A DNA stretch of 64,000 nt, taken from Serratia plymuthica. GTDB lineage: Bacteria > Pseudomonadota > Gammaproteobacteria > Enterobacterales > Enterobacteriaceae. Numbering within the stretch: the first letter of the stretch is position 1; each line of letters starts with the position of its first letter. The position numbers were made by a program, and so were the translations under genes. The notes beneath the pieces were generated by a model. The model did not search any database. It was given only the letters and a program-made list of their open reading frames with translations, and was not told where the DNA came from. Location: the NCBI RefSeq assembly GCF_018336935.1, contig NZ_CP068771.1:5391816-5455815 (forward strand). The letters are read 5' to 3'. This document shows, piece after piece, positions 28,430 through 36,625 of the stretch.

Positions 28430-28889
28430 TACTACAAAAGTCACAGGTAATCCGTTCGATATTTTCGTTATCGGCGCGCGTAAAGGTTTTAATATCGCCA
28501 TCAATAACCTGATGCCGAATGTATTAATGGCGTATGTCATTGCTGAAATGCTCAATTTACTTGGCGTAATGCAGGTCATTGGTCATATTTGCGCGCCATT
28601 AATGGGATTATTCGGTCTGCCGGGCGAAGCCATAACCGTATTGCTGACGGCCTGGCTCTCGTCGTCGGCTGGCACCGGCGTTGCCGTCAGCCTGCTGAGC
28701 AAAGGCACGCTGGATATTGGGCAGATCACTATCCTCGCGCCCGCCATTTTTTTAATGGGTTCTCAGCTACAGTATATGGGCCGCCTTTTGGGCGTCGCCG
28801 ATGTGCCGAAGAAGTACTGGCCGCTACTGATGGTCGTCAGCATTCTCAACGCGGTTATCTCTATGCTGATAATGCGAGTTATTGCCTGA
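28422..28889 (+). CDS. yjiG: YjiG-type membrane protein (SpmB-like)
   Basis: 155 residues with about four membrane helices. Its start overlaps the yjiH stop by 8 bp, so translation is coupled. It is the SpmB-like half of the pair. Its stop TGA abuts an ATG, but the next gene probably begins at a GTG 24 bases on. Confidence 0.85.
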   Translation: MSNTTKVTGNPFDIFVIGARKGFNIAINNLMPNVLMAYVIAEMLNLLGVMQVIGHICAPLMGLFGLPGEAITVLLTAWLSSSAGTGVAVSLLSKGTLDIGQITILAPAIFLMGSQLQYMGRLLGVADVPKKYWPLLMVVSILNAVISMLIMRVIA

Positions 28890-28913
28890 ATGAAACACAC
28901 CAAGGAGCAAGAT

Positions 28914-30017
28914 GTGTCACGCACACTAGAACACTTTAATTACCTGCATCAGATCCCGGAGCTCGGGTTCGAAGAGTATAAAACTTCCGCTTATATCGCG
29001 GAGGGACTGGAGGCGGTGGGTTACCAGGTTACGCGCCAGGTTAATGGAACTACCGGTATCCTGGCCGTTCTGGATAGCGGCAAGCCGGGACCGGTGCTGG
29101 CGCTGCGTGCTGATATGGATGCACTCGGACATATTATTGATGGCGAGCATGTAGCACGCCACACCTGCGGCCACGATGGCCACTCCTCGGTGTTGTTGAC
29201 TGCCGCCCAGGAAGTGATGGCGGAGAGCATGGTGAAAAAGGGCAAACTAAAGTTTATCTTCCAGCCGGCCGAGGAGCTGGGCACCGGTGCGATAGCCCTG
29301 ACCGAAGGCGGCGTCCTGGAGGATGTCGACATGCTGCTCGGTTTCCACCTACGCCCGCTGGAAGAGTGCCCAATGGGGCAAGCGGTGCCGGCGATGTACT
29401 ACTCGGCCTCGGCCACCGTTGAAGTTATGTTTCATGGAAAAGCGGCGCACGCGGCACGCCCTCATCTTGGCGTGAACGCGCTGGATGCTGCAGCGCATGC
29501 GGTGCAGGCGGTCAAGGGTATTCACCTTGCGCCATCGCTGACCTGGAGCGCGAAAGCCACGCGTTTTCTCTGCGATGCCGGGGTCACCAACTCTATTCCG
29601 GACAAAGCGCAAGTGTGCTGGGATCTGCGCGCGGCGGAAAATGCAGCCATGGATACGTTAAAACCGCAGGTGTTGCGCGCTATCGAGAGTAGCGCGGCAG
29701 CCTATGGCGCGCGGGCTGAAATACGTATTTTGAAAGAGATGCCGGCGGCGATCATCGATGACGAGGCAACCGAAGTGGTCTCCCGCGCTATTCGCCACGT
29801 GTTCGGAGAGGCAGGGCTGCTTGCGCCAAAATCGACTCCGGGCAGTGAAGATTTCTTCCACTACCTGCGTCTGCGCCCGCAGGTGAAGGGGGGCTTCTGG
29901 GGGCTGGGAGCTAACCTGGCGCCAGGGCTGCATCACCCGGAAATGCACTTCGACCGCGACGCACTGGCCCTCGGCGTTAAAGTGTTTAAAGCCTGTGTGC
30001 AGGATGTGCTGGGCTAA
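28914..30017 (+). CDS. M20-family amidohydrolase
   Basis: The start is set at GTG 28914 because AAGGAG (28902-28907) lies 6 bases upstream; an in-frame ATG exists at 28890. The ~367-residue product is a metal-dependent peptidase M20/D-type amidohydrolase: RADMDAL, the metal ligands in HTCGHDGHSS, QPAEE, and GSEDFFHYL near the C-terminus. It hydrolyses an N-acyl amino acid or dipeptide in the cytoplasm. The operon with YjiH-YjiG suggests it acts on a compound handled by that transporter. Confidence 0.9.
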   Translation: MSRTLEHFNYLHQIPELGFEEYKTSAYIAEGLEAVGYQVTRQVNGTTGILAVLDSGKPGPVLALRADMDALGHIIDGEHVARHTCGHDGHSSVLLTAAQEVMAESMVKKGKLKFIFQPAEELGTGAIALTEGGVLEDVDMLLGFHLRPLEECPMGQAVPAMYYSASATVEVMFHGKAAHAARPHLGVNALDAAAHAVQAVKGIHLAPSLTWSAKATRFLCDAGVTNSIPDKAQVCWDLRAAENAAMDTLKPQVLRAIESSAAAYGARAEIRILKEMPAAIIDDEATEVVSRAIRHVFGEAGLLAPKSTPGSEDFFHYLRLRPQVKGGFWGLGANLAPGLHHPEMHFDRDALALGVKVFKACVQDVLG

Positions 30018-30089
30018 TCCTGCGGCGTTGCGGCGTTTGACGTCCATAACGCTTCGGTCCGCGATCTGAACAATGAGAAGTCATTGGTT

Positions 30090-30165
30090 GCCGGGTGGCG
30101 CAAAGGTTTACCCGGCATGCAAACGTAAAATAGCTCGTAGGTCTGATAACGCGTCGCTATTCAGA
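30090..30165. repeat. REP/BIME-like intergenic repeat
   Basis: 30090-30116 is a REP-like hairpin (GCCGGGTGGCG ... ACCCGGC). 30133-30165 resembles the flanking REP half seen in enterobacterial BIMEs (CGTAGGTCTGATAA...). It lies between the M20 gene and the convergent LysR gene, the usual REP position. Confidence 0.65.
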
Positions 30166-30257
30166 GCGGGCGCGACGGTGTGGCGAATGACCCGTGCGCC
30201 AAAGATACGCTTTGTCTCGAGTCTGAAACGACGGGCTGACGTTGGCAAACGCGGACG

Positions 30258-31169
30258 TTACTGACCCGTCTGGAAGCTCAACAAGGCTTCCCTGAGATAA
30301 TCTTCCAGCAGAGAGGCGCAAACTCGCGTTTCATAAGACATCATGCCTGCCTGTGGAAGGAGCAGATGGGCATTAAAAGGTGGTATCTGGTGGTCGGTTA
30401 ATATGGGAATTAGCAGTCCTTCTTCAATTCCTCTTCTGCAGACCGGGTATTGCAAAACACCTATTGCATGGCCAGCCAATAAAAAGGCATGAACACTGCG
30501 CCAGTGCGTAGAACGAAACGTGACATTAACGGGCGTATTTAATAGTTGGCCGCCCGGCGTGATTAATGGGATACGATTATTCAGAAAAGTGTCTGAAACG
30601 GCAGCAAAGGGAAAATCAATCAATTCATCCGGGGATTGAGGAAAGCCTTTTTTTGCCAGTAAAGCGGGCGATGCCAGCAGCACTCTGCGAACGGTGCCAA
30701 GCGGGCGCGCGACAAAATAACCTTCCGCAACCTCGCCAATCCGTAAGGATAAATCCACACCTTCCGTAACGGGGTCGATAACACGATCGTTAAATATGAG
30801 ATCAATTTGCAGATCTGGGTGTTCTTCCTGAAGCCGCAATATCGCAGGCATCAACAAGGCTTCCCCTGCGGAAAAGGGCGTGGCAATCCGGATTTTACCA
30901 TGCAGACCCTGATTTCCCTCGTTCACTGACAGAGCGTGTTCGGCCGCCTGAATTGCCGTTTTGCTTCGCTCATAAAACAGGTTACCGCTATGCGTCAGTG
31001 ACATGTTACGAGTATTGCGCCGTAGCAAACGAGTACCAAGATGTGCTTCAAGCTTTTCTATTCTTTCACTGACGGCGGGTTGCCCAATACCGAGATCGCG
31101 GGCTGCAGCTGACATGCTGCCCCGTTCGACTACCCTTACGAATATGCGCATTGCAGAGAGTAAATCCAT
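30258..31169 (-). CDS. LysR-family regulator
   Basis: 303 residues with HTH MSAAARDLGIGQPAVSERIE and an effector-binding domain. It is divergent from the N-acyl-homoserine-lactonase gene with 142 bp between; its likely target is that gene. Confidence 0.9.
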   Translation of the reverse strand: MDLLSAMRIFVRVVERGSMSAAARDLGIGQPAVSERIEKLEAHLGTRLLRRNTRNMSLTHSGNLFYERSKTAIQAAEHALSVNEGNQGLHGKIRIATPFSAGEALLMPAILRLQEEHPDLQIDLIFNDRVIDPVTEGVDLSLRIGEVAEGYFVARPLGTVRRVLLASPALLAKKGFPQSPDELIDFPFAAVSDTFLNNRIPLITPGGQLLNTPVNVTFRSTHWRSVHAFLLAGHAIGVLQYPVCRRGIEEGLLIPILTDHQIPPFNAHLLLPQAGMMSYETRVCASLLEDYLREALLSFQTGQ

Positions 31170-31311
31170 AAAACGATTATATTGGTTTTACCGATAAATA
31201 AAAGTGGTTCTGGATACCTTCTGTATCAGTGAAAAATGATGAAAACTCAACGTCCAGGCTGGGTATTGGCCTAATAGGCTCTAATTTCAATCGTTTTTAT
31301 GGAAGGTCCGC

Positions 31312-32103
31312 ATGTCAGATATCAAACTCTTTATGTTCCAGTCTGGAACACAGCTGTGTAAGTATCACAATATCAGGATGAATCAAGGGGTGGGGGAAAA
31401 CCATGAGATACCCATTCCGTGGTTTTTACTCACTCATCCCGATGGCTTTACTGTGATAGACGGCGGTCTGGCCGTTGAGGGATTAAAAAACCCTTATGCA
31501 TATTGGGGAAGTGCCGTAGAGCAGTTTACGCCGGTAATGACAGAGAGACAGGGTTGCCTAGAACAACTCGCACAATTGGGTATCGCACCCAAAGATATCC
31601 GCTACGTACTTTTGTCTCATCTGCACTCCGACCATACCGGCGCTATTGGACGCTTCCCACATGCAACTTATGTGGTCCAGAGGCTCGAATACGAGTATGC
31701 CTTTGCGCCTGACTGGTTCACCGCCGGCGCATATTGCCGGAAGGATTTCGATCGGCCGGATATTAACTGGTTGTTTCTGAATGGCGTTTCCGATGACAAC
31801 TATGACCTTTATGGAGACGGCACATTACAGTGTATTTTCACTCCAGGGCATTCTCCCGGGCATCAATCTTTTCTTATCAGGCTATCAGGAGGAACCACCT
31901 TTACACTGGCCATTGATGCGGCTTATACCCTCGATCACTACAATGAGCGGGCACTTCCCGGACTCATGACATCAGCCAGCGATATCGCGCAATCTGTCAG
32001 AAAACTGCGACAGCTAACTGAACAACACGGCGCTGTGCTTATCCCCGGTCACGATGTTGAAGAATGGAGAAAATACTCGCTTGCTCCTGCCTATTATCGT
32101 TGA
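31312..32103 (+). CDS. N-acyl-homoserine-lactonase-type metallo-beta-lactamase-fold hydrolase
   Basis: 263 residues with the dinuclear zinc motif HLHSDH at 103-108 (H103, H105, D107, H108) and further ligands in TPGHSPGH and near PGHDVEEW. It matches the AttM/AiiB/AhlD-type lactonases, which open the lactone ring of acyl-homoserine lactones and so quench quorum signals. No signal peptide, so it is cytoplasmic. GGAAGG precedes the ATG. Other lactones are possible substrates. Confidence 0.85.
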   Translation: MSDIKLFMFQSGTQLCKYHNIRMNQGVGENHEIPIPWFLLTHPDGFTVIDGGLAVEGLKNPYAYWGSAVEQFTPVMTERQGCLEQLAQLGIAPKDIRYVLLSHLHSDHTGAIGRFPHATYVVQRLEYEYAFAPDWFTAGAYCRKDFDRPDINWLFLNGVSDDNYDLYGDGTLQCIFTPGHSPGHQSFLIRLSGGTTFTLAIDAAYTLDHYNERALPGLMTSASDIAQSVRKLRQLTEQHGAVLIPGHDVEEWRKYSLAPAYYR

Positions 32104-32190
32104 GTCAATCGCCACTACGAATCTTCCGCGCTTTTGCTACGCAGAACGAAGGTCTGCTTTTCGTTCATAATCGCCGGTCAATAAACCCAA

Positions 32191-32220
32191 AAGCCCGCTT
32201 AAGTTTCCCTAAGCGGGCTT
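32191..32220 (+). terminator. Strong terminator after the lactonase gene
   Basis: AAGCCCGCTTA (32191-32201) pairs perfectly with TAAGCGGGCTT (32210-32220), followed by TTCTAATA. The right arm begins a direct repeat shared with 36058-36092. Confidence 0.85.
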
Positions 32221-32247
32221 TTCTAATATATGGCTCCTTTGACCGGG
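32212..32247. repeat. Direct repeat copy A
   Basis: About 36 bp, starting AGCGGGCTTTTCTAATA and ending TGACCGGGA. A near-identical copy at 36058-36092 differs by a 2-bp gap and a few substitutions. The two copies bracket the GC-rich reductase cassette. Confidence 0.7.
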
Positions 32248-32324
32248 AACGTCACTTTCATTAAATGTATGATAAGTAATAAAAATAGCCCGCCAGCGCT
32301 ACCGGTGAAGATGTGGTGACTGAT

Positions 32325-32945
32325 TCAGCCGATATCGACTTTCATGGCGATGTCCCAACTGCCGGCGCCATTCTTGGCCAGGCCGATCATCATCAGGCCG
32401 AGCGACTCCAGCGTCTGGGCCATTTGCAGGCCGCCGACATCGAACGGACGCAACCCGAGACTGTCGAGGAAGGTCGAGACGCGTGCCTTCGCCTGTGCAT
32501 CGTCGGCTGCGATGAATGCGTCGAGGTGCCCACCTTTGGCAAGTACGTGGCCGAAGAGGGTATTGAACGCCTTCACGACATGCGCGCCGGCGGGGAGAAG
32601 CTTGGCGGTCTCCTGCGCACCGGAACTGCCGTGGGGAGTGACGAGGCCCGAGAGGCCGGGGGCCACCGGGTTAGCGATGTCGATGATCACCTTGTTGTCG
32701 AGCGCTTCGCCAAAGTCGGCCACCACCGCCGCAATACTGCTGTACGGCACGGCGAGAATGACGATGTCGCCCGCCGGCACGGCGCCGTACGTCCCTGTGG
32801 TCGCTCCGGTTGCGAGCTGGTCGGCCAGTGCCTGCGCCTTGGCAGTGTCGCGACTTATTACCTCTACGATGTGTCCGGCCCTGGCGGCACGTTTGGCGAT
32901 AGCCGTGGCCATGCCGCCTGATCCGATGATGCTGATAGTGCTCAT
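32325..32945 (-). CDS. NADPH-dependent F420-reductase-like NAD(P)-binding protein, copy 1
   Basis: 206 residues with an N-terminal Rossmann motif (MSTISIIGSGGMATAI) and the F420-dependent NADP oxidoreductase fold. It is closely related to the 34003-34638 product, and the two flank an SDR on the same strand. Enteric bacteria lack F420, so the electron partner is probably another cofactor or the domain is a plain NADP reductase. Base composition is GC-rich compared with the genes around it. Confidence 0.85.
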   Translation of the reverse strand: MSTISIIGSGGMATAIAKRAARAGHIVEVISRDTAKAQALADQLATGATTGTYGAVPAGDIVILAVPYSSIAAVVADFGEALDNKVIIDIANPVAPGLSGLVTPHGSSGAQETAKLLPAGAHVVKAFNTLFGHVLAKGGHLDAFIAADDAQAKARVSTFLDSLGLRPFDVGGLQMAQTLESLGLMMIGLAKNGAGSWDIAMKVDIG

Positions 32946-32988
32946 ATGCAGATTCCTCGTGAGTTGGGGTATTGCCTGCCGCCTGCCA

Positions 32989-33954
32989 TTAGCCTGCGGG
33001 GAAGTAATGGCCGTTGTCCAAATCGGCGAGCAGCCCGGGCTGGGCAGGTTCCCAGCCGAGGGTCTGACGGGTGATGAGGTTGGACGCCGGGAGGTTCAGC
33101 GTGACCAGATTCGCGAGGAACCCAAAGTATCCCGGCAGCATTAGCGTGTCGGCGGGAATGCTCACCGCGGGCAGGCCCAGACGGCGGCCAATGGCCTCGG
33201 CGATCTCGCGGAACGGGATACCTTCGCCCTCGACCCCATGCCAGGTTTTGCCGGCCGGCCCCTTCTCCAGCGCCAGGCGGAACAGCGAGGCGAGGTCGCG
33301 GACATGCACGGCCGGCCACAGGTTTGCGCCGTCGCCAGGGTAGCCGATGACCCCTTTCTCCCTGGCGAGCCCAATCAGTAACGGGAGGAACCCGGTATTG
33401 TCGGTCATGCTGTGCGCGATAGTCGGGATCCGCACGATCGAGGATCGCACACCGCGTTCCGCAAGGCCGATTACCGCGAGTTCCACGACGTTACGCACCC
33501 GCAGGGAACCCTTGTATGCATCGCCGCCGGGAAGGGCCGGGTCCTCCTCGGTTGCCGGTCGGTCGAGGAAGCTGGCCCCGGGCGCCGTCCAGCCCAGGTT
33601 AGTGGGCGAGCCAATGCTCCCCGAAACGACCAGCGGTTTTCCGGTTCCGGCCAATGCCTCGCCGTACGCGAGCATGACCTGGAGTTCCGCTGCGGCTACG
33701 GCGTCAATCCCGCCGACGGGAAGCAGGTCTTGCCTGTGCGCGACGTGGATAACGCCATCGGACTCCGCCGCAGCCGCCTTGAGCCCATCCAGGTCGGCAA
33801 TATCCCCGCGACGCACCCTGGCGCCGAGTGCGGACACCGCGGCGGCAGATTTATCCGATCTGGCCAGGCCGGTGACCTCGTGGCCGGCGGCGATAAGCTC
33901 GGGGATGATGTATGAGCCGATATGGCCGGTCCCGCCAGTGACTAAAACGTGCAT
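32989..33954 (-). CDS. SDR-family NAD(P)-dependent epimerase-like protein
   Basis: 321 residues, an atypical/extended SDR: GGTGHIGSYIIPEL at the N-terminus and an NmrA/epimerase-like body. The usual Y-x3-K is not obvious, so it may be a reductase with altered chemistry or a redox sensor. It is placed 43 bp after one paralogous NADP reductase and 48 bp before the other. Confidence 0.82.
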   Translation of the reverse strand: MHVLVTGGTGHIGSYIIPELIAAGHEVTGLARSDKSAAAVSALGARVRRGDIADLDGLKAAAAESDGVIHVAHRQDLLPVGGIDAVAAAELQVMLAYGEALAGTGKPLVVSGSIGSPTNLGWTAPGASFLDRPATEEDPALPGGDAYKGSLRVRNVVELAVIGLAERGVRSSIVRIPTIAHSMTDNTGFLPLLIGLAREKGVIGYPGDGANLWPAVHVRDLASLFRLALEKGPAGKTWHGVEGEGIPFREIAEAIGRRLGLPAVSIPADTLMLPGYFGFLANLVTLNLPASNLITRQTLGWEPAQPGLLADLDNGHYFPAG

Positions 33955-34002
33955 GATATTGTTCCTTTTAGGTGCGATACGCGTGGTGGTGGTGTCGTGC
34001 GT

Positions 34003-34638
34003 TCAACCGAGAAGGCTGACGCCGATCGAGAAATTGGTGTGCCTGACGGAGTGGGTCATGAGGCCCAGCCACAGCATGCAGGCGTGCTCCAGCGTTTGCG
34101 CCATGAACAGTGGCCCGGTATCCATCGGGCGCAGCCCGAGGCTTTCGATGAACGCCGAGACGCGTGCCTTCGCCTGCGCGTTGTCCCCGGCGATGAACAC
34201 GTCCAGCGGGTGACCTTTGGCTGAACCCACGGCCAGGACGTGGGAAAACTGGGTGTTGAATGCCTTGACGATATCCGCATCGGCAGGGGCGGCCTTGGCG
34301 ATCTCCAGTGCGCCGAAACTGCTTTCGGGTGTCAGGAAACCCGAGAAGTCGGATTTGATGGGATTGGTGATGTCGATAAGAAGCTTGCCCGCCAGATTTT
34401 CGCCGTACTGCTTCAGCACCCCGAGAACGGCGGCGTAGGGAACCGCCAGGATGACCATGTCCCCGGCCGGGGCAGCGCCGAAGGTTCCAGTGGTCGCACC
34501 GGCTCCGATCTTCCCGGCCAGCGCCCGCGCCTTGGCAACGTCGCGACTCATTACCTCGACGAGGTGTCCGGCCCTGGCGGCAAGACCGCCGATCGCCGCC
34601 GCCATGCCGCCTGAGCCGATGATGCTGATAGTGCTCAT
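34003..34638 (-). CDS. NADPH-dependent F420-reductase-like NAD(P)-binding protein, copy 2
   Basis: The start is ATG 34638, chosen because AAGGA lies ~7 bases upstream and the N-terminus then aligns with copy 1 (MSTISIIGSGGMAAAI); the frame opens 20 codons earlier. About 211 residues. It is the first gene of the minus-strand operon whose promoter region carries three HxlR-type dyads. Confidence 0.85.
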   Translation of the reverse strand: MSTISIIGSGGMAAAIGGLAARAGHLVEVMSRDVAKARALAGKIGAGATTGTFGAAPAGDMVILAVPYAAVLGVLKQYGENLAGKLLIDITNPIKSDFSGFLTPESSFGALEIAKAAPADADIVKAFNTQFSHVLAVGSAKGHPLDVFIAGDNAQAKARVSAFIESLGLRPMDTGPLFMAQTLEHACMLWLGLMTHSVRHTNFSIGVSLLG

Positions 34639-34732
34639 GTGCAATTTCCTTACGGATAGGGGGTTAATCATTGATGGACTGCAGGCGCGATCCAACAACA
34701 GGACTCAACATACAGGCCATGCTAGTCTTGTT

Positions 34733-34808
34733 ACTTGCAATAAACAAGTAAAATTACTTGTAAAAAACAAGTGAAGTGAAAGGGGAGGTTTGCTTGCGAT
34801 AGACAAGC
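34733..34808. promoter_or_regulatory. Three operator repeats between HxlR and the reductase operon
   Basis: Three 17-bp dyads of form (A/G)CTTG-N7-CAAG(T/C) occur at 34733-34749, 34756-34772 and 34792-34808. Centre spacings are 23 and 36 bp. They lie between divergent genes and are the probable binding sites of the HxlR protein encoded at 34825. Confidence 0.8.
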
Positions 34809-34824
34809 GATGTAAGATCTCGCC

Positions 34825-35274
34825 ATGAAAACGACGAATAAAGAAGTTCGGTCCCATTGCGCGGTAAATTACGGCGTGGAGATCTTCGGCGACCGGTGGT
34901 CGCTCTTGATCATTCGCGACATCGTTTTTACCGGTAAGAAGACCTATGGCGAGTTTATGAAATCGGAAGAGGGCATTGCGACCAATGTCCTGGCTTCCCG
35001 TCTTTCCTTTCTTGAGCAGCAAGGCATTCTTGCGAGGGCGCCCAGCCCCGACGACGGGCGCAAGGATTTATACACTCTGACCGAGAAAGGCCTCGACCTC
35101 ATTCCTGTCATGCTCAACATCGTCCTGTGGAGCGCGAAGCACGATTCGCAGTCGTACGTGCGGCACCGCAAGGCGTGGGTGGCTCGATTAAGTCGACACC
35201 CCGTGGAAGTGAGCGAAGAGGTGAAGGCGCTGGTTCGCAATGGCGGATGCATGTTTCCCGATGGCGAGGAATGA
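34825..35274 (+). CDS. HxlR-family regulator
   Basis: 149 residues with the HxlR opening (HCAVNYGVEIFGDRWSLLIIRDI), one cysteine at the family's sensing position, HTH (IATNVLASRLSFLEQQGIL) and a C-terminal extension. It is divergent from the reductase operon and separated from it by three dyads. Confidence 0.9.
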   Translation: MKTTNKEVRSHCAVNYGVEIFGDRWSLLIIRDIVFTGKKTYGEFMKSEEGIATNVLASRLSFLEQQGILARAPSPDDGRKDLYTLTEKGLDLIPVMLNIVLWSAKHDSQSYVRHRKAWVARLSRHPVEVSEEVKALVRNGGCMFPDGEE

Positions 35275-35417
35275 GCAGGACGGTAAGTGCGCCTGGTGAC
35301 GCGGAGAACGAACCGCGTGAAAACGACGCCGAGGGGTCGCTATTCATACTAAGGAAGTAATATGCTTTTGCCGGATACAAGCTTTACAACAATCGTATAT
35401 ACATCGTCATTTGAACA

Positions 35418-36050
35418 ATGAGTCGTCCGCTGTTTGTTTCTCTGGATGGGCCGAAGGGTGTCGGTAAAACCACGTTGTTGGAGGCCGTTACGAAAGTACT
35501 CAGGGCAGACAACAAGAAGGTGATCCGACTTTGCGAGAGAAAAAGCGATCCCTACAGGGGGGAAACAATGGCCCTCGTGAACAGGCTCGCCAGAAATCCC
35601 ACCCTGGATCTGGAATTAGAGGTTTGTGAGCGCTTTGCGGATAGCCGTGCCTGGATTTCCCGGCACGTGCTGACTAAACAGCCACTGGACAGCATTATCT
35701 TGATGGACCGCTGGTACCCGTCGGATGCGGCGTTTCGCCGGATGGTTCCATTTGCAGACATTTTGCAGCTTAACATCGACCGCAACGTGCGAACGCCAGA
35801 CCTGCATGTCGGGGTTGTTACTGCGCCTGATATTTCCTGGGCAAGGGCCGCGGCCCGCTCGCGTGGGCTAAGCAGTACGGTGATTTATCAGTTGGAAGAA
35901 CATGTTGCTTGTACCGAGGCGTTCGAGCGAGAAATTGCAAATCACGGTTGGGTTTTATGCCGTAATGAAGGAACGATCGAAGACGCAACGATGCAGGTTA
36001 TCTCTGAGATCTACAGAGTGCTTGGATGCCCCACAGGTAGACTCGTTTAA
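35418..36050 (+). CDS. Thymidylate-kinase-like P-loop protein
   Basis: 210 residues with Walker A DGPKGVGKTT near residue 10 and the DRWYPSDAAF segment of dTMP-kinase-like proteins. The host tmk would be elsewhere, so this is a second copy of uncertain nucleotide specificity. It is less GC-rich than the reductases before it. It ends 7 bp before repeat copy B. Confidence 0.8.
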   Translation: MSRPLFVSLDGPKGVGKTTLLEAVTKVLRADNKKVIRLCERKSDPYRGETMALVNRLARNPTLDLELEVCERFADSRAWISRHVLTKQPLDSIILMDRWYPSDAAFRRMVPFADILQLNIDRNVRTPDLHVGVVTAPDISWARAAARSRGLSSTVIYQLEEHVACTEAFEREIANHGWVLCRNEGTIEDATMQVISEIYRVLGCPTGRLV

Positions 36051-36057
36051 CCGCCTG

Positions 36058-36092
36058 AGCGGGCTTTTCTAATACGGCTCCTCTGACCGGGA
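36058..36092. repeat. Direct repeat copy B
   Basis: The second copy of the repeat at 32212-32247. Here it is preceded by CCGC-CTGA-GCGG, which with the shared TTTT forms a terminator-like hairpin after the kinase gene. Confidence 0.7.
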
Positions 36093-36303
36093 TTGCCTTC
36101 GCCAGTCACGGGCTGATAAAAACAAGCCAAATCTGAACTCTCTTCCTGCCAATACCACCGGAATGACCGCCAATGGTTGCGGGTTGGGCGAGCCTTGGCA
36201 TGTGATGATGGTTACTGCAGCTTTCCTTGAAAAAGAAACGTACCCAGAGCGAGCATTGAAGCGTCTGTCTTAAGTGGAACAGTGTCCAAAGAGGTCTGAT
36301 TGT

Positions 36304-36327
36304 CTGCTCAGTGCCAAGAGCGGACGT
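36304..36327. repeat. Short repeat, left of the defence island
   Basis: CTGCTCAGTGCC then AAGAG then CGGACGT. The copy at 41214-41236 differs by small gaps near the middle. Confidence 0.45.
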
Positions 36328-36625
36328 TTTATCAATTATGAGCGGATAATAATGTGATCTCGGCACCACCAAATTAGATTCGGTTATTGCTAAAAACCAA
36401 TAAAGTTAATACGATAAAGTAACACAAACGGCATGATGGCTATCTATGACATGGGTGGGTTTTCAAAATGTGCCGGAGGGAATAGGGATAAAGTAGTTAA
36501 TGACTTACTTAGGCTTTTTGGCTGAAAAATTTATGTAAAAATAAATAGTTGGAATGCCGCGTTGCAAGTCATGAAAAACTTATGGTGAAGATGTTTTTTT
36601 ATAATTTAACTTTACAAAAAAATTA

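Larger units (their letters stand above)
36051..36625. other. Gene-free region ahead of the defence island
   Basis: Contains repeat copy B (36058-36092) and a 24-bp motif at 36304-36327 that recurs at 41214-41236. From about 36380 the sequence turns AT-rich. No convincing gene is seen. Confidence 0.5.

Noticed and set aside
32313..33915. Several long plus-strand frames across the reductase cassette
   Set aside because: They lie opposite genes with clear Rossmann motifs; the GC-rich bias opens shadow frames.
36106..36372. 88-codon minus frame before the nuclease gene
   Set aside because: Odd composition, no start signal, and it spans the short repeat.
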